Below the pieces are notes generated by a model. It saw only the letters and a list, made by a program, of their open reading frames with translations, was not told where the DNA came from and made no database searches. 64,000 bases of DNA from Actinophytocola sp035995025 (lineage in GTDB: Bacteria > Actinomycetota > Actinomycetes > Mycobacteriales > Pseudonocardiaceae): assembly GCA_035995025.1 (NCBI GenBank), contig DASYKY010000058.1, forward strand, positions 3,168 through 67,167, in the 5' to 3' direction. Made by a program: the position numbers and the translations under genes. Below are positions 17,092 to 24,917 of this stretch, piece by piece; within the stretch, counting starts at the first letter, position 1, and every line of letters starts with the position of its first letter.

Positions 17092-18128
17092 GAGGACTCG
17101 ATCCGTCGCGTGATCGACTTCGTGGTGCCGAAGCTCGCCATGTAGAGGGCGTGGATGCCGGGCCCGCCTGCCACGATGATCGGGATGTCCTCCCAGCGGT
17201 CGACGACGGGCACCCGCGCCTCGTCGCACCACTGTGGACGCCGCACCCGGATCAGCTCCCGGAACGGCGCGGGCATGCCGCGCATGTCGATCCGGGAGTA
17301 CTCGAACAGGATGCGCGCGGCCGCGTCGGGGTCGAGCCCGCTGTCCGCGACCTGCCGGGCCTGCTCGGGCGCGAGGATCACCAGTGCCTCGCCGCCCATC
17401 GTGTGGTTGTTCGTGCCCACCGCCGCCATGCCGCGGCCGATCACGTTCAGCGCCTCGTACCCGTTCTGGCCGGTGACGTCGATGACGTTGTGCTGCGCCT
17501 GTACGCCGAAGATGCTGACGGCGTCGTCCCCGGCGGCCAGCCCGCGCCTCGCGTGGAACGGCGCCCACGGGGTCTGCGCGGCGTTCTCCGCCGCGCAGAA
17601 CGTGTACTTTCCCGGCCAGCCGTGGGTGGCGTGGTCGGTCAGTCCGGGGATGCCGCCGCCGAGGTTCTGCATGATGAACCGCACCGCGCGGCCGATGACC
17701 GCGTTCGCGTAGTTGCCCGGGCCGAAGCAGCCGGTCCCGGCGTTCATGCCGAGCCGCTCGGTGATCGGGCCGTGCACGATCACCAGCGGGGCCACCGGAT
17801 TGGTCGTCGGCTGGATGGCGAACAGGTTGAAGCCGGGGTCGAGCAGTGCTTCCGACGCGGCGACGAGTACCGGCATGTGCTCGGGGGCGCAGCCCGCGAG
17901 GACCGCGTTGACCGCGATGTAGTGCGGGGTCACCAGTCCCTGCACGGGCGGCATGAAGCCGATTTCCTCGTCGGGGTCCCGGTCCACGGCGGCCAGCATC
18001 TCGGCCACCCGGCCGGCGGTGGCGGGCACGACCGGCAGGCCGTCGCCGATGTTGCGGGCCGCGAGGTCGCGCGCGAGCCGCGCCGGGTCGCCCGCGACCT
18101 CCAGCACCGGCATGGCGGGGGCGGCCAT
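17088..18128 (-). CDS. UGSC-partner protein, copy 1 (uncharacterised)
   Basis: 346 residues of a family I cannot name, related over its whole length to the genes at 22960-24042 and to the C-terminal half of 24914-26542. Shared elements in order: DGLPVVPATAGRVAEML near residue 29, VLAGCAPEHMPVLVAA near 79, PTTNPVAPLVIVHGPI near 107, GPGNYANAVIGRAVRF near 136, FCAAENAAQTPWAPF near 175, NNHTMGGEALVIL near 240. The invariant Cys in AGC and in FCAAEN and the invariant Glu in AEN are candidate active-site residues. No signal peptide or membrane segment. It overlaps both the upstream UGSC gene and the downstream CoA-transferase gene, implying fixed stoichiometry. Confidence 0.75.
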   Translation of the reverse strand: MAAPAMPVLEVAGDPARLARDLAARNIGDGLPVVPATAGRVAEMLAAVDRDPDEEIGFMPPVQGLVTPHYIAVNAVLAGCAPEHMPVLVAASEALLDPGFNLFAIQPTTNPVAPLVIVHGPITERLGMNAGTGCFGPGNYANAVIGRAVRFIMQNLGGGIPGLTDHATHGWPGKYTFCAAENAAQTPWAPFHARRGLAAGDDAVSIFGVQAQHNVIDVTGQNGYEALNVIGRGMAAVGTNNHTMGGEALVILAPEQARQVADSGLDPDAAARILFEYSRIDMRGMPAPFRELIRVRRPQWCDEARVPVVDRWEDIPIIVAGGPGIHALYMASFGTTKSITRRIESS

Positions 18129-18697
18129 CAGTGCGCCCCGGTCAGGAGGTCGACGACCTCACCGGTACGCGGCGCGCCCCACTCGTCGGCCAGGACAGTG
18201 GCGGGAAGCTGCGCGAGCGGGTGGCCGACCACGAGAATCGCCAGGTCCGGCACCTCCAGCCGGCGCGCCCAGAGCCGGCTCATGTCCTCGAACGGGCTGC
18301 TGACGAACACGACGCTCGGGATGCCGCGCTTCTCCAGCTCCGTCCCGTCGTGCACGGCGTAGGACGAGCACGACCCGCAGTCCCCGACGGCGATCACGGC
18401 GGCGTCCCACACCCCGGTGAGCTCGTCGAGGAAGTTGGCGCCGACGGACGCGTGCGGCTTGAACCGGAAGTCGAAGGTGGCGTCCGGGTACCGCTGCGCC
18501 AGCGCCAGCCTGATGCCGGCGAGCATGTGCTCACCGCCGGGCTTTCCGTTGTGCAGCAAGCCGATCCGCTTACCCTCGAGCGAGTCGATCCGCGCGGCAC
18601 CGCGATTGCCTGCCACGCTGCGGCGCGGCGACACCGGGTCGAAGATCTGGATGAGCTCGGTCGCGGCCGAGGTCCGGTCGATCGAGGTTGCGGTCAC
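18128..18697 (-). CDS. UGSC-family protein, cysteine form, copy 1
   Basis: 189 residues. The motif GDCGSCSSYAVHDG (around residues 107-120) is the cysteine version of the UGSC motif, named after environmental selenoproteins in which the first cysteine is selenocysteine; here the codon is TGC. The CGSC pair suggests redox or thiol chemistry (inference). LEGKRIGLLHNGKPGGEHML near residue 42 is the other conserved stretch. The start is GTG 18697, since AAGGAG lies seven bases upstream; the TTG at 18703 is too close to that site. The stop overlaps the partner gene start. It heads the minus-strand UGSC / partner / CoA-transferase operon. Confidence 0.8.
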   Translation of the reverse strand: MTATSIDRTSAATELIQIFDPVSPRRSVAGNRGAARIDSLEGKRIGLLHNGKPGGEHMLAGIRLALAQRYPDATFDFRFKPHASVGANFLDELTGVWDAAVIAVGDCGSCSSYAVHDGTELEKRGIPSVVFVSSPFEDMSRLWARRLEVPDLAILVVGHPLAQLPATVLADEWGAPRTGEVVDLLTGAH

Positions 18698-18869
18698 CCT
18701 CAAACTCCTTTGTCGAAGCCGATTTCTTCAGGCGGACACCGTCGACGCGTTGAGAGAGGCGTCCGGCATGGAGCGTCCTCGTTCTGTTGGCTGAACGTTG
18801 TTCCAAGAATACGACATGCCTCTGTGCTGGTCAATTGCGTTCCGCGTGGTCCCGCGGGGTACGGCGAGC

Positions 18870-18898
18870 TTGATGTCGGCGCAATTCGCCCATACACT
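18870..18898 (+). promoter_or_regulatory. Promoter of the MaoC-to-fusion operon
   Basis: TTGATG (18870-18875), a 17-base spacer and TACACT (18893-18898). Transcription would begin near 18905, about 40 bases before the start codon. GAGGTG precedes the ATG at 18945. Confidence 0.5.
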
Positions 18899-18918
18899 CG
18901 CCGAGTATATAGAACGCT

Positions 18919-18934
18919 GGTCTGCATAGAGAAC
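18919..18934 (-). promoter_or_regulatory. Candidate IclR operator, site 3
   Basis: Read on the minus strand: GTTCTCTATGCAGACC, sharing GTTCTCT and AGACC with the site before tctC (12 of 16 bases). A related AGAACG copy lies at 18911-18916. Being downstream of the predicted start point, it fits repression of the MaoC operon and possibly the divergent UGSC operon. Confidence 0.45.
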
Positions 18935-18944
18935 GAGGTGTCCG

Positions 18945-20102
18945 ATGTCCGAGGCCGTCGAGGAGACGTCACAGCAGCCGGAGGTTGCACCGCTGGTGGA
19001 CCCCGCGGCCCTGGCGGCGCTGCGGGCCAAGATCGGCCAGCGGGTCAAGGTGAGCACCGAGCCGTATCTCACCGAGATCACCACCGACGCCGTGCGGCAC
19101 TGGGCCGCCGCGCTCGGCGATCGCAACCCGCTGTGGCGGGACGCCGAGTACTGCCGGCAGTGGGGCTTCCCGGACCTCCTCGCCCCGCCCACCATGCTGT
19201 TCGCGTTCGACCGGCTGTCGATCGGCTACCGGGGCGGCCTGCCCGGCGTGCACTCGTTCTTCGCCGGCTCGAACTGGACCTGGCACGAGCCGCTCGTCCG
19301 CGGCACGTCGATCGACGTGGAGGTCGTGTTCAAGGACCTGGTGGAGCGCAAGAGCACGTTCGCCGAGGTCACCTACCAGCAGATCTCCGACGTGTGCTAC
19401 CGCGCCAGGGGGGCCGGTGTGGTCGCCGAGGCCGAGGCGTGGGGCATGCGCGTGAGCAGGCGGGCCGCGCGGGAGGGGAAGCGCTACGCCGCGTTCGAGA
19501 CCGCCACCTACACGCCGGAGGAGATCGCGGGGATCGCCGCCGAGTACGCCGCCGAGCAGGTGCGGGACAGCCCGCTGCTCGCCGGCGACGTGGCGGTCGG
19601 CGCCAGCTTGCCGGGTATCGTGCGCGGCCCCTACACGGTCACCACGGCGGTGGCGTTCGAGCAGGCGTGGGGCGGGCTGTTCGTCAAGGCGCACGGGGAG
19701 TGGTTCGACTATCTGCGTAGGCATCCGGCCGCCGGGCTGGCCAACCACCTCGGCATCCCGGAGCCGCCGGAAGCCGTGCACTGGGACCGCGACTTCGCCC
19801 GGATGGCCGGTCTTCCCGAGGCGTACGACTACGGCCCGGAGCGCGTCGGCTGGGTCGGGGTGCTGCTGACCAACTGGATGGGGCCTGCCGCCCGGCTCCG
19901 GCGGCTCGCGGTGCAGGTGCGCAGGTTCAACATGGTCGGCGATCTCACCCGCTGCGGCGGAACCGTCGTGGCGAAGGGCGATCCGGTCGGCGGGTACTGC
20001 CCGGTCACCGTCGAGGTGCTGGCGACGAACCAGCGCGGCGAGCGGACGGCGATGGGCCGGGCGGAGGTCCTGCTGCCGGTCGCCTGGCCGGTCCCCAGCT
20101 GA
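18945..20102 (+). CDS. MaoC-type double hot-dog dehydratase/hydratase
   Basis: 385 residues. The N-terminal half is a FAS1-type MaoC N-domain (about 20-175) with the signature GDRNPLWRDAEYCRQWGFPD and APPTML; the C-terminal half (about 215-380) is a second hot-dog carrying FNMVGDLTRCGGTVVAKG. Family members hydrate enoyl-CoA or dehydrate hydroxyacyl-CoA esters. With the CoA-transferases on both sides, this enzyme probably acts on the CoA-activated carboxylate (inference). It is the first gene of a seven-gene operon; its stop overlaps the next start (TGATG). Confidence 0.82.
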   Translation: MSEAVEETSQQPEVAPLVDPAALAALRAKIGQRVKVSTEPYLTEITTDAVRHWAAALGDRNPLWRDAEYCRQWGFPDLLAPPTMLFAFDRLSIGYRGGLPGVHSFFAGSNWTWHEPLVRGTSIDVEVVFKDLVERKSTFAEVTYQQISDVCYRARGAGVVAEAEAWGMRVSRRAAREGKRYAAFETATYTPEEIAGIAAEYAAEQVRDSPLLAGDVAVGASLPGIVRGPYTVTTAVAFEQAWGGLFVKAHGEWFDYLRRHPAAGLANHLGIPEPPEAVHWDRDFARMAGLPEAYDYGPERVGWVGVLLTNWMGPAARLRRLAVQVRRFNMVGDLTRCGGTVVAKGDPVGGYCPVTVEVLATNQRGERTAMGRAEVLLPVAWPVPS

Positions 20103-21334
20103 TGACCCGGCTGCGCGAGCTGGTGCGCGACGGCGACGTCTGCTTCGTGTCGACCGGCGGCGGCGAGCCTCGCCTGCTGCTCCGGGAGCTGGTGCGCGAG
20201 GTCGCGCCCTATCGCGACAACCTGGGGTTCCTCCAGGTGCTCACCGGCTCCGCGGGGGAGCTGCTCCGGGTCGCCGACTACGGGCACACGATCTCGACGC
20301 CGGTGCCCGCGGGACTCGTCGGCGCAGGCGGCGCGCCGGGTGTCCGCCTGCTCGACGACTCGATGCGGCAGTGCGCGGCGGCCATCGCGAGCGGCGTGCA
20401 GCGACTCGACGGAGTGCTGCTCACCGTTCGCCGGTCCGGCGACCGGCTGTATCCGTTCCCGGCGGTCGATCTGGCGATGGTGGCCTTCGAGCGGGCCAGG
20501 TTCCGGGCCGTGGAGGTGATCGCGGACGGCCCGGCCGCCCCGCGCGGACCCTGCTTCCCGGTCGGGGACGTGGACTACCTCGTCGACGCGGAGGAGCCGC
20601 CCGCCGGCCTCGCCGCCCAACCCGAGGACGACGCGTCCGTGCTCATCGGCGCGCGCGTGGCCGAGCTGGTCCCGCCGGACGCCGTCATCGAGCTCGGCGT
20701 CGGCCGGGCGCTGGCCTCCGTCGCGGGCGCGCTGGTCGCCGCGGGCAGGCCGCTGGCCGTCCACACAGGACTGGTCTCGGACTGGACGCGGACCCTCGTG
20801 GACGGCGGCGTCGTCACCAGGCCCCTGGACTGCGCGGGCGGCGGCTCGGTCATCGGGACCATCGCGCTCGGCTCGGCGAGCTTCCACGACTGGCTGGCGG
20901 CGACGGACGCCGTCACGCTCGCCGAGTCCCGGCACGCCCAGGACCCGCTCCACCTCGGCGGGCTGAGCCCGTTCGTCGCCGTCAACTCCGCGCCGGTCGT
21001 CGAGCTCACCGGGCAGGTCGGGCTCCCGTCCGGGGTGCGGGACGGGCCGGGATCCGGTGGCCTGCTGGACTTCGCCGTCGCCGGTGCGTACGGCGGGCTG
21101 TCGATCATCGCGGTACCCGCGGTGAGCTCGACCGGGCGCAGCAGGCTGGTCCCGCGACTGTCCACTGTGCACCTGCCGAGCAGCCTCGTCACCCATGTCG
21201 TCACCGAGTACGGCGCGGCGGACCTGCGTGGTCGTACCGCGGCGGAGCGCCGCGAGCAGCTGATCGCCATCGCGCACCCGGATCACCGCGACCGGCTGCG
21301 CCGCGACGAGGAGAACGGAGGCGAGCGAGGATGA
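20102..21334 (+). CDS. Acetyl-CoA hydrolase/transferase family CoA-transferase
   Basis: 410 residues, similar in length to 4-hydroxybutyrate CoA-transferase-type enzymes. The C-terminal family end is clear: VVTEYGAADLRGRTAAERRE followed by LIAIAHPDHRDRL. Middle elements include LIGARVAELVPPDAVIELGV and SPFVAVNSAPVVELTGQV, where N/E residues normally precede the catalytic Glu region; the usual Glu in the (I/V)ELT-like context is present. The N-terminus (VRDGDVCFVSTGGGEPRLLL) also fits the fold. It would transfer CoA between acetyl- or succinyl-CoA and the pathway acid. Overlaps neighbours on both sides. Confidence 0.82.
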   Translation: MTRLRELVRDGDVCFVSTGGGEPRLLLRELVREVAPYRDNLGFLQVLTGSAGELLRVADYGHTISTPVPAGLVGAGGAPGVRLLDDSMRQCAAAIASGVQRLDGVLLTVRRSGDRLYPFPAVDLAMVAFERARFRAVEVIADGPAAPRGPCFPVGDVDYLVDAEEPPAGLAAQPEDDASVLIGARVAELVPPDAVIELGVGRALASVAGALVAAGRPLAVHTGLVSDWTRTLVDGGVVTRPLDCAGGGSVIGTIALGSASFHDWLAATDAVTLAESRHAQDPLHLGGLSPFVAVNSAPVVELTGQVGLPSGVRDGPGSGGLLDFAVAGAYGGLSIIAVPAVSSTGRSRLVPRLSTVHLPSSLVTHVVTEYGAADLRGRTAAERREQLIAIAHPDHRDRLRRDEENGGERG

Positions 21335-22338
21335 GCGGAGTCAGCGCGGTCCTCATCCGCGGCGACGGGATCGGCCCGGAGGTCGTCGGCTCGGCGGTCG
21401 AGGTGATGGCCGCCGCGGGCGCGGAGATCGACTGGGTCGACCTGCCGGCCGGCGCGGCGGCGTACGAGGAGTTCGGCGACCCGGTTCCGCCGCGGACGCG
21501 GGAAGCGGTGCGGGAGATCGGCGTGGGCCTGAAAGGGCCGATGGGCAACCCGATGTCGGGATACGCGGGTCCGAACCAGACGCTGCGCGGCGTGATCGAG
21601 GCCTTCGCCAACGTCCGGTCCGTCCGGCACTACCCGCACGGAGGCCACGCGAGGTGGCCGGGCCTGGACGTCGCGATCATCAGGGACCAGACCGAGGACC
21701 TGACCCGCGGCGCGTCACAGCGCACGGCGGACGGGGACACCGGCATCGCGATGAAGGTCACGACCCGGACGGCCGCGGAACGGGTGACCCGGTTCGCCTG
21801 CACGTGGGCCGTCGAGCACGGCCAGGAGCGGATCACCATCGGTCACCTCGCGCCGAGCCAGCGGGCCACCGACGGCCTGTTCCTGGAGAGCGCGCTCGCC
21901 GTCGCGACGGAGTTCCCTTCGCTGTCGGTGCGAGAGGAAGCGGTCGATCCACTGTGTACACACCTGCTGCAGGACCCGACCGGGTACCAGATCCTGCTGA
22001 CGCCGAACGTCTACGGCGGCATCCTGTGCGGCGTCCTGGCCGGGCTGGCGGGATCGGTGGGCCTCATGCCGGGCGGGATCTTCGGCCCGGGTGGCGCGCT
22101 GTTCGAGGCGGGCCACGGCAGCGCACCCAAGTACGCGGGCGCGGACACCGCGAACCCGGTGGGCTGCATCCTTTCCGGCGCGATGCTGCTCGACCACGTG
22201 GGACAAGGCACGGTCGCCGACCGGATCCGCCGCGCCGTCCACGACGCGATCGTCGAAGGCTCGTCGAGCACCCGTGACCTCGGCGGTGGCGGCGGTACGA
22301 CGGCGTTCACCAAGCGGTGCCGCGACCTGCTCGGCTGA
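21331..22338 (+). CDS. Isocitrate/isopropylmalate dehydrogenase family protein
   Basis: 335 residues. The N-terminus IRGDGIGPEVVGSAVEVM, the central LKGPMGNP, and DVAIIRDQTEDL, then AFEAGHGSAPKYAGADTANP-like elements (FEAGHGSAPKYAGADTANP) define the beta-decarboxylating dehydrogenase family (isocitrate, isopropylmalate, tartrate, homoisocitrate). The usual RxxxEG(L/D)Y substrate loop reads IIRDQTEDLTRGASQ, a divergent form, so it probably oxidises a non-standard 2-hydroxy acid (inference). Expected to use NAD(P) with Mg or Mn. Its ATG overlaps the upstream stop. There is a 100-base gap to the next gene, with a weak operator-like palindrome. Confidence 0.85.
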   Translation: MSGVSAVLIRGDGIGPEVVGSAVEVMAAAGAEIDWVDLPAGAAAYEEFGDPVPPRTREAVREIGVGLKGPMGNPMSGYAGPNQTLRGVIEAFANVRSVRHYPHGGHARWPGLDVAIIRDQTEDLTRGASQRTADGDTGIAMKVTTRTAAERVTRFACTWAVEHGQERITIGHLAPSQRATDGLFLESALAVATEFPSLSVREEAVDPLCTHLLQDPTGYQILLTPNVYGGILCGVLAGLAGSVGLMPGGIFGPGGALFEAGHGSAPKYAGADTANPVGCILSGAMLLDHVGQGTVADRIRRAVHDAIVEGSSSTRDLGGGGGTTAFTKRCRDLLG

Positions 22339-22382
22339 CCGGACCCGCGCCGGTCATTAGTCATGCGAAAGACCTGGACTCT

Positions 22383-22397
22383 GTTCGCTCACTGAAC
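22383..22397 (+). promoter_or_regulatory. Weak operator-like palindrome GTTC-N7-GAAC
   Basis: GTTCGCTCACTGAAC, in the only sizeable gap (about 100 bases) of the operon, shares 10 of 16 positions with the candidate IclR sites. It might mark an internal promoter for the second UGSC module. Low confidence. Confidence 0.25.
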
Positions 22398-22441
22398 TAC
22401 CGTTTCACCTATAGATCGCCCACCTCGACGTGGAGATGGCC

Positions 22442-22963
22442 ATGCCGATCACCGTGCTCAGCCCCGCACCGTCCCGTCTCGAAAGCACCCGCACCGGCGC
22501 ACCCCGGCCGGAAGGTCTCGGCGGACTGACCGTCGGCCTGCTGGACAACAACAAGCCAGGGGCGTCGATCATCCTCACCCACCTCGGCGAGCTGCTCCGC
22601 CAACGAGGCGCCGCCGACGTCAAGTACTGGTGCAAGGCGCATCCGTCCGGTCCGAGCCCGTACGTCGCCGAGGCCGCCAAGCAGGCGGACATCGTGATCT
22701 CCGGGGTCGGCGACTGCGGCTCGTGCTCCTCGTGGAGCCTCCGCGACGCGCTGGACGTCGAGGCCCATGGCCGCCCGACGGTCACCCTCGTGTCCACGCC
22801 GTTCCTGGCGAAGACCCGGATCGAGGCCGACGCGATCGGCCTTGCCGGGGCACCGATCTTCGCCGTCGAGCACCCGATGGCCACCCGCTCGGACGCCGAC
22901 CTGCGCACGGAAGCGGAGAGCCTGCTCGGCGCGATCGTGACCTCGCTGGTGCGTGCCGGATGA
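22442..22963 (+). CDS. UGSC-family protein, cysteine form, copy 2
   Basis: 173 residues, paralogous to the gene at 18128-18697. It contains GGLTVGLLDNNKPGASIILT near residue 28 and GVGDCGSCSSWSLRDALD near 90, so both cysteines of the CGSC pair are kept. The first is encoded by TGC, not TGA, so there is no selenocysteine. Start ATG 22442 has GTGGAG six bases upstream; GTG 22430 and ATG 22436 coincide with that site and are rejected. Its stop overlaps the start of its partner gene (ATGA), the same order and coupling as in copy 1. Confidence 0.82.
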   Translation: MPITVLSPAPSRLESTRTGAPRPEGLGGLTVGLLDNNKPGASIILTHLGELLRQRGAADVKYWCKAHPSGPSPYVAEAAKQADIVISGVGDCGSCSSWSLRDALDVEAHGRPTVTLVSTPFLAKTRIEADAIGLAGAPIFAVEHPMATRSDADLRTEAESLLGAIVTSLVRAG

Positions 22964-24042
22964 CCGCCACCCTGACCGCCGAGCGCATCGAGGTCCGCGA
23001 CTTCGACGACTTCCAGGCGCTCGCGCTGCGCAACACCTGGCAGGACGGCCTGCCGCTGGTTCCGCCGACCGAGGACCGGGTGGCGGCGATGCTGACCTAC
23101 TGCGACCGGGACCCGTCCTACTCGTACGGCACGGTGGCGCCGTTCTACGGCAACGCCACCGTGGAGAAGCTGGCGATCATCGCCGTGATGGCGGGCTGCG
23201 CGCCGGAGTACTTCCCGGTCGTGTGCGCCGCCGTCGAGGCGGTGGTGCAGCCCGAGTTCAACCTCTACGGGCTGCAGGCGACCACCAGCCCGGTGACCCC
23301 GCTGGTGATCGTCAGCGGCCCGCTGGCCGACGAGATCGGGGTCAACGGCGCGGACGGCGCCTTCGGGCACGGCAATGTCGCCAACGCCACGATCGGCCGC
23401 GCACTGCGCCTGGTGCTGGTCATCCTCGGCGGCGGCACGGTCGAACCGCAGGTGGACCGCTCGACGCACGGATTCCCCGGCAAGTACAGCTTCTGCGCGG
23501 CGGAGAACACGGCGGCCACGCCGTGGGACCCGTTCCCCGTGCAGCGCGGGTTCGACCGGTCCAGCTCGACGGTCTCGGTGTTCGGCGTGCACGGCTTCCA
23601 CAGCATGGTCGACATCGTCAGCGACGACGCCGCGGACCTGATGCTGACCCTGTCCGCGGGCGTGGCGGCCACCGGCACCAACAACATGACGCACGGCGGC
23701 GAGGCGTTGCTCGTCATGTGCCCGGAGCACGCCGCGATCGTCGGCAACAGCGGCTGGTCGGTGTCCGACGTGCAGCACTTCCTTTTCGAGCACGCCCGGA
23801 TCGACATGACCAGGCTGCCCGAGGGATTCCGCACCTACCTGCGCTCGCGCCGGCCGAAGTGGGTCGACCAGGACCGTTACCCCGTGGTGGACCGCCCGGA
23901 GCAGCACCAGATCCTGGTGGTCGGCGGCACCGGCATCCACAGCGTGTACCTGCCCAGCTTCGGTTCCACCATGGCCGTCACCCGGCCGATAGTGGACGCG
24001 GGCGGCAACCCGGTACCCACCCTCGCCGCCCTGCGGTCCTGA
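22960..24042 (+). CDS. UGSC-partner protein, copy 2 (uncharacterised)
   Basis: 360 residues, aligned end to end with the product of 17088-18128. Conserved stations: DGLPLVPPTEDRVAAML, VMAGCAPEYFPVVCAAV, TTSPVTPLVIVSGPL, GHGNVANATIGRALRL, FPGKYSFCAAENTAATPWDP, NNMTHGGEALLVMCPEHAA. As in copy 1, the Cys of AGC and the Cys-x-x-Glu of FCAAEN are retained. No export signal. The constant pairing with a UGSC protein in three arrangements implies that the two form a complex. Function unknown. Confidence 0.75.
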   Translation: MTATLTAERIEVRDFDDFQALALRNTWQDGLPLVPPTEDRVAAMLTYCDRDPSYSYGTVAPFYGNATVEKLAIIAVMAGCAPEYFPVVCAAVEAVVQPEFNLYGLQATTSPVTPLVIVSGPLADEIGVNGADGAFGHGNVANATIGRALRLVLVILGGGTVEPQVDRSTHGFPGKYSFCAAENTAATPWDPFPVQRGFDRSSSTVSVFGVHGFHSMVDIVSDDAADLMLTLSAGVAATGTNNMTHGGEALLVMCPEHAAIVGNSGWSVSDVQHFLFEHARIDMTRLPEGFRTYLRSRRPKWVDQDRYPVVDRPEQHQILVVGGTGIHSVYLPSFGSTMAVTRPIVDAGGNPVPTLAALRS

Positions 24043-24062
24043 CCGCGGAGGCGAGTGACGGC

Positions 24063-24917
24063 ATGGTCGTGATCGACGCGCAGGCACACGTCTGGGCCGC
24101 GGAAACCCCGCAGCGCCCATGGATTCCGGATGGCGCGAAGTACGCGCACCGTCCCCTCCCGCTCGGCGCCCTCGAGCTTCTGTCCGAAATGGACAAAGCA
24201 GGGGTGGACCAGACCGTGCTCATCTCGCCGACCTGGGAGGGCTACCGCAACGACGTGGTGCTGGACGCCGCGAGCATGTACCCGGACCGGTTCCGGGTCG
24301 TGATCCGGCTCGCGCCGACCAGGCCCGACCTCGAGCAGGCGCTGACCGAGTCGTGGGCGGACCCGAGGGTGCTCGGCGTGCGGACGGTCTTCATCCGGGA
24401 CGAGAAGCCGCTGCTGACCGACGGCACGGCCGAGCGGTTCTGGACGCTCGCCGAGCGGGTCGGCATCCCGGTGCTGGCGTTCGCACCCGGCAAGGTGGCG
24501 GTGCTCGAGCAGGCCGCGGAGCGCCACCCGGGACTTCGCATGGTCGTCGACCACCTCGGCATCGACCCGCGGGTGCGGGACGGCGACGTGGCCGGGCACA
24601 TCGACACGATCGTCCGGCTGGCCCGGCTGCGCAACGTCGCGGTGAAGGCGACCTGCCTGCCCAACCTGGTCACCGAGCCCTACCCGTTCCCGTCGCTGCA
24701 CGACCACGTCCGGCGGGTGGTGGACGCGTTCGGCCCGCGGCGGGTGTTCTGGGGCTCGGACCTGTCCCGGCTGCGCTGCGCCTACACCGAGGTCTGGGCC
24801 CTGCTGTTCGAGCAGCTGGACTATCTGTCCGAAGAGGACAGAGCGCTGATCGCCGGTGACGCGCTCGCCGGCTGGCTGCGCCGGCCGGCGGCGGACCCCG
24901 TGGGAGGACCGCGATGA
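24063..24917 (+). CDS. Amidohydrolase 2 family metal-dependent hydrolase/decarboxylase
   Basis: 284 residues, the usual size for the family that includes aminocarboxymuconate-semialdehyde decarboxylase and lactone hydrolases. Start: VIDAQAHVWAAE, where the common HxH is reduced to QAHVW (only one of two histidines). Later: LRMVVDHLGIDPR (His of strand 6) and FGPRRVFWGSDLSRLRCAY (metal-binding Asp). The pattern fits an enzyme that hydrolyses or decarboxylates a carboxylated intermediate; substrate unknown. GGAGG lies ten bases upstream of the ATG at 24063. The stop overlaps the next start (ATGA). Confidence 0.82.
   Translation: MVVIDAQAHVWAAETPQRPWIPDGAKYAHRPLPLGALELLSEMDKAGVDQTVLISPTWEGYRNDVVLDAASMYPDRFRVVIRLAPTRPDLEQALTESWADPRVLGVRTVFIRDEKPLLTDGTAERFWTLAERVGIPVLAFAPGKVAVLEQAAERHPGLRMVVDHLGIDPRVRDGDVAGHIDTIVRLARLRNVAVKATCLPNLVTEPYPFPSLHDHVRRVVDAFGPRRVFWGSDLSRLRCAYTEVWALLFEQLDYLSEEDRALIAGDALAGWLRRPAADPVGGPR

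Noticed and set aside
18370..18390. Selenocysteine at the UGSC motif
   Set aside because: Both UGSC genes have TGC codons at the first motif position; there is no TGA and no need for a SECIS element.
18698..18703. TTG at 18703 as start of UGSC copy 1
   Set aside because: It lies only one or two bases from the AAGGAG site; GTG at 18697 has the proper seven-base spacing.
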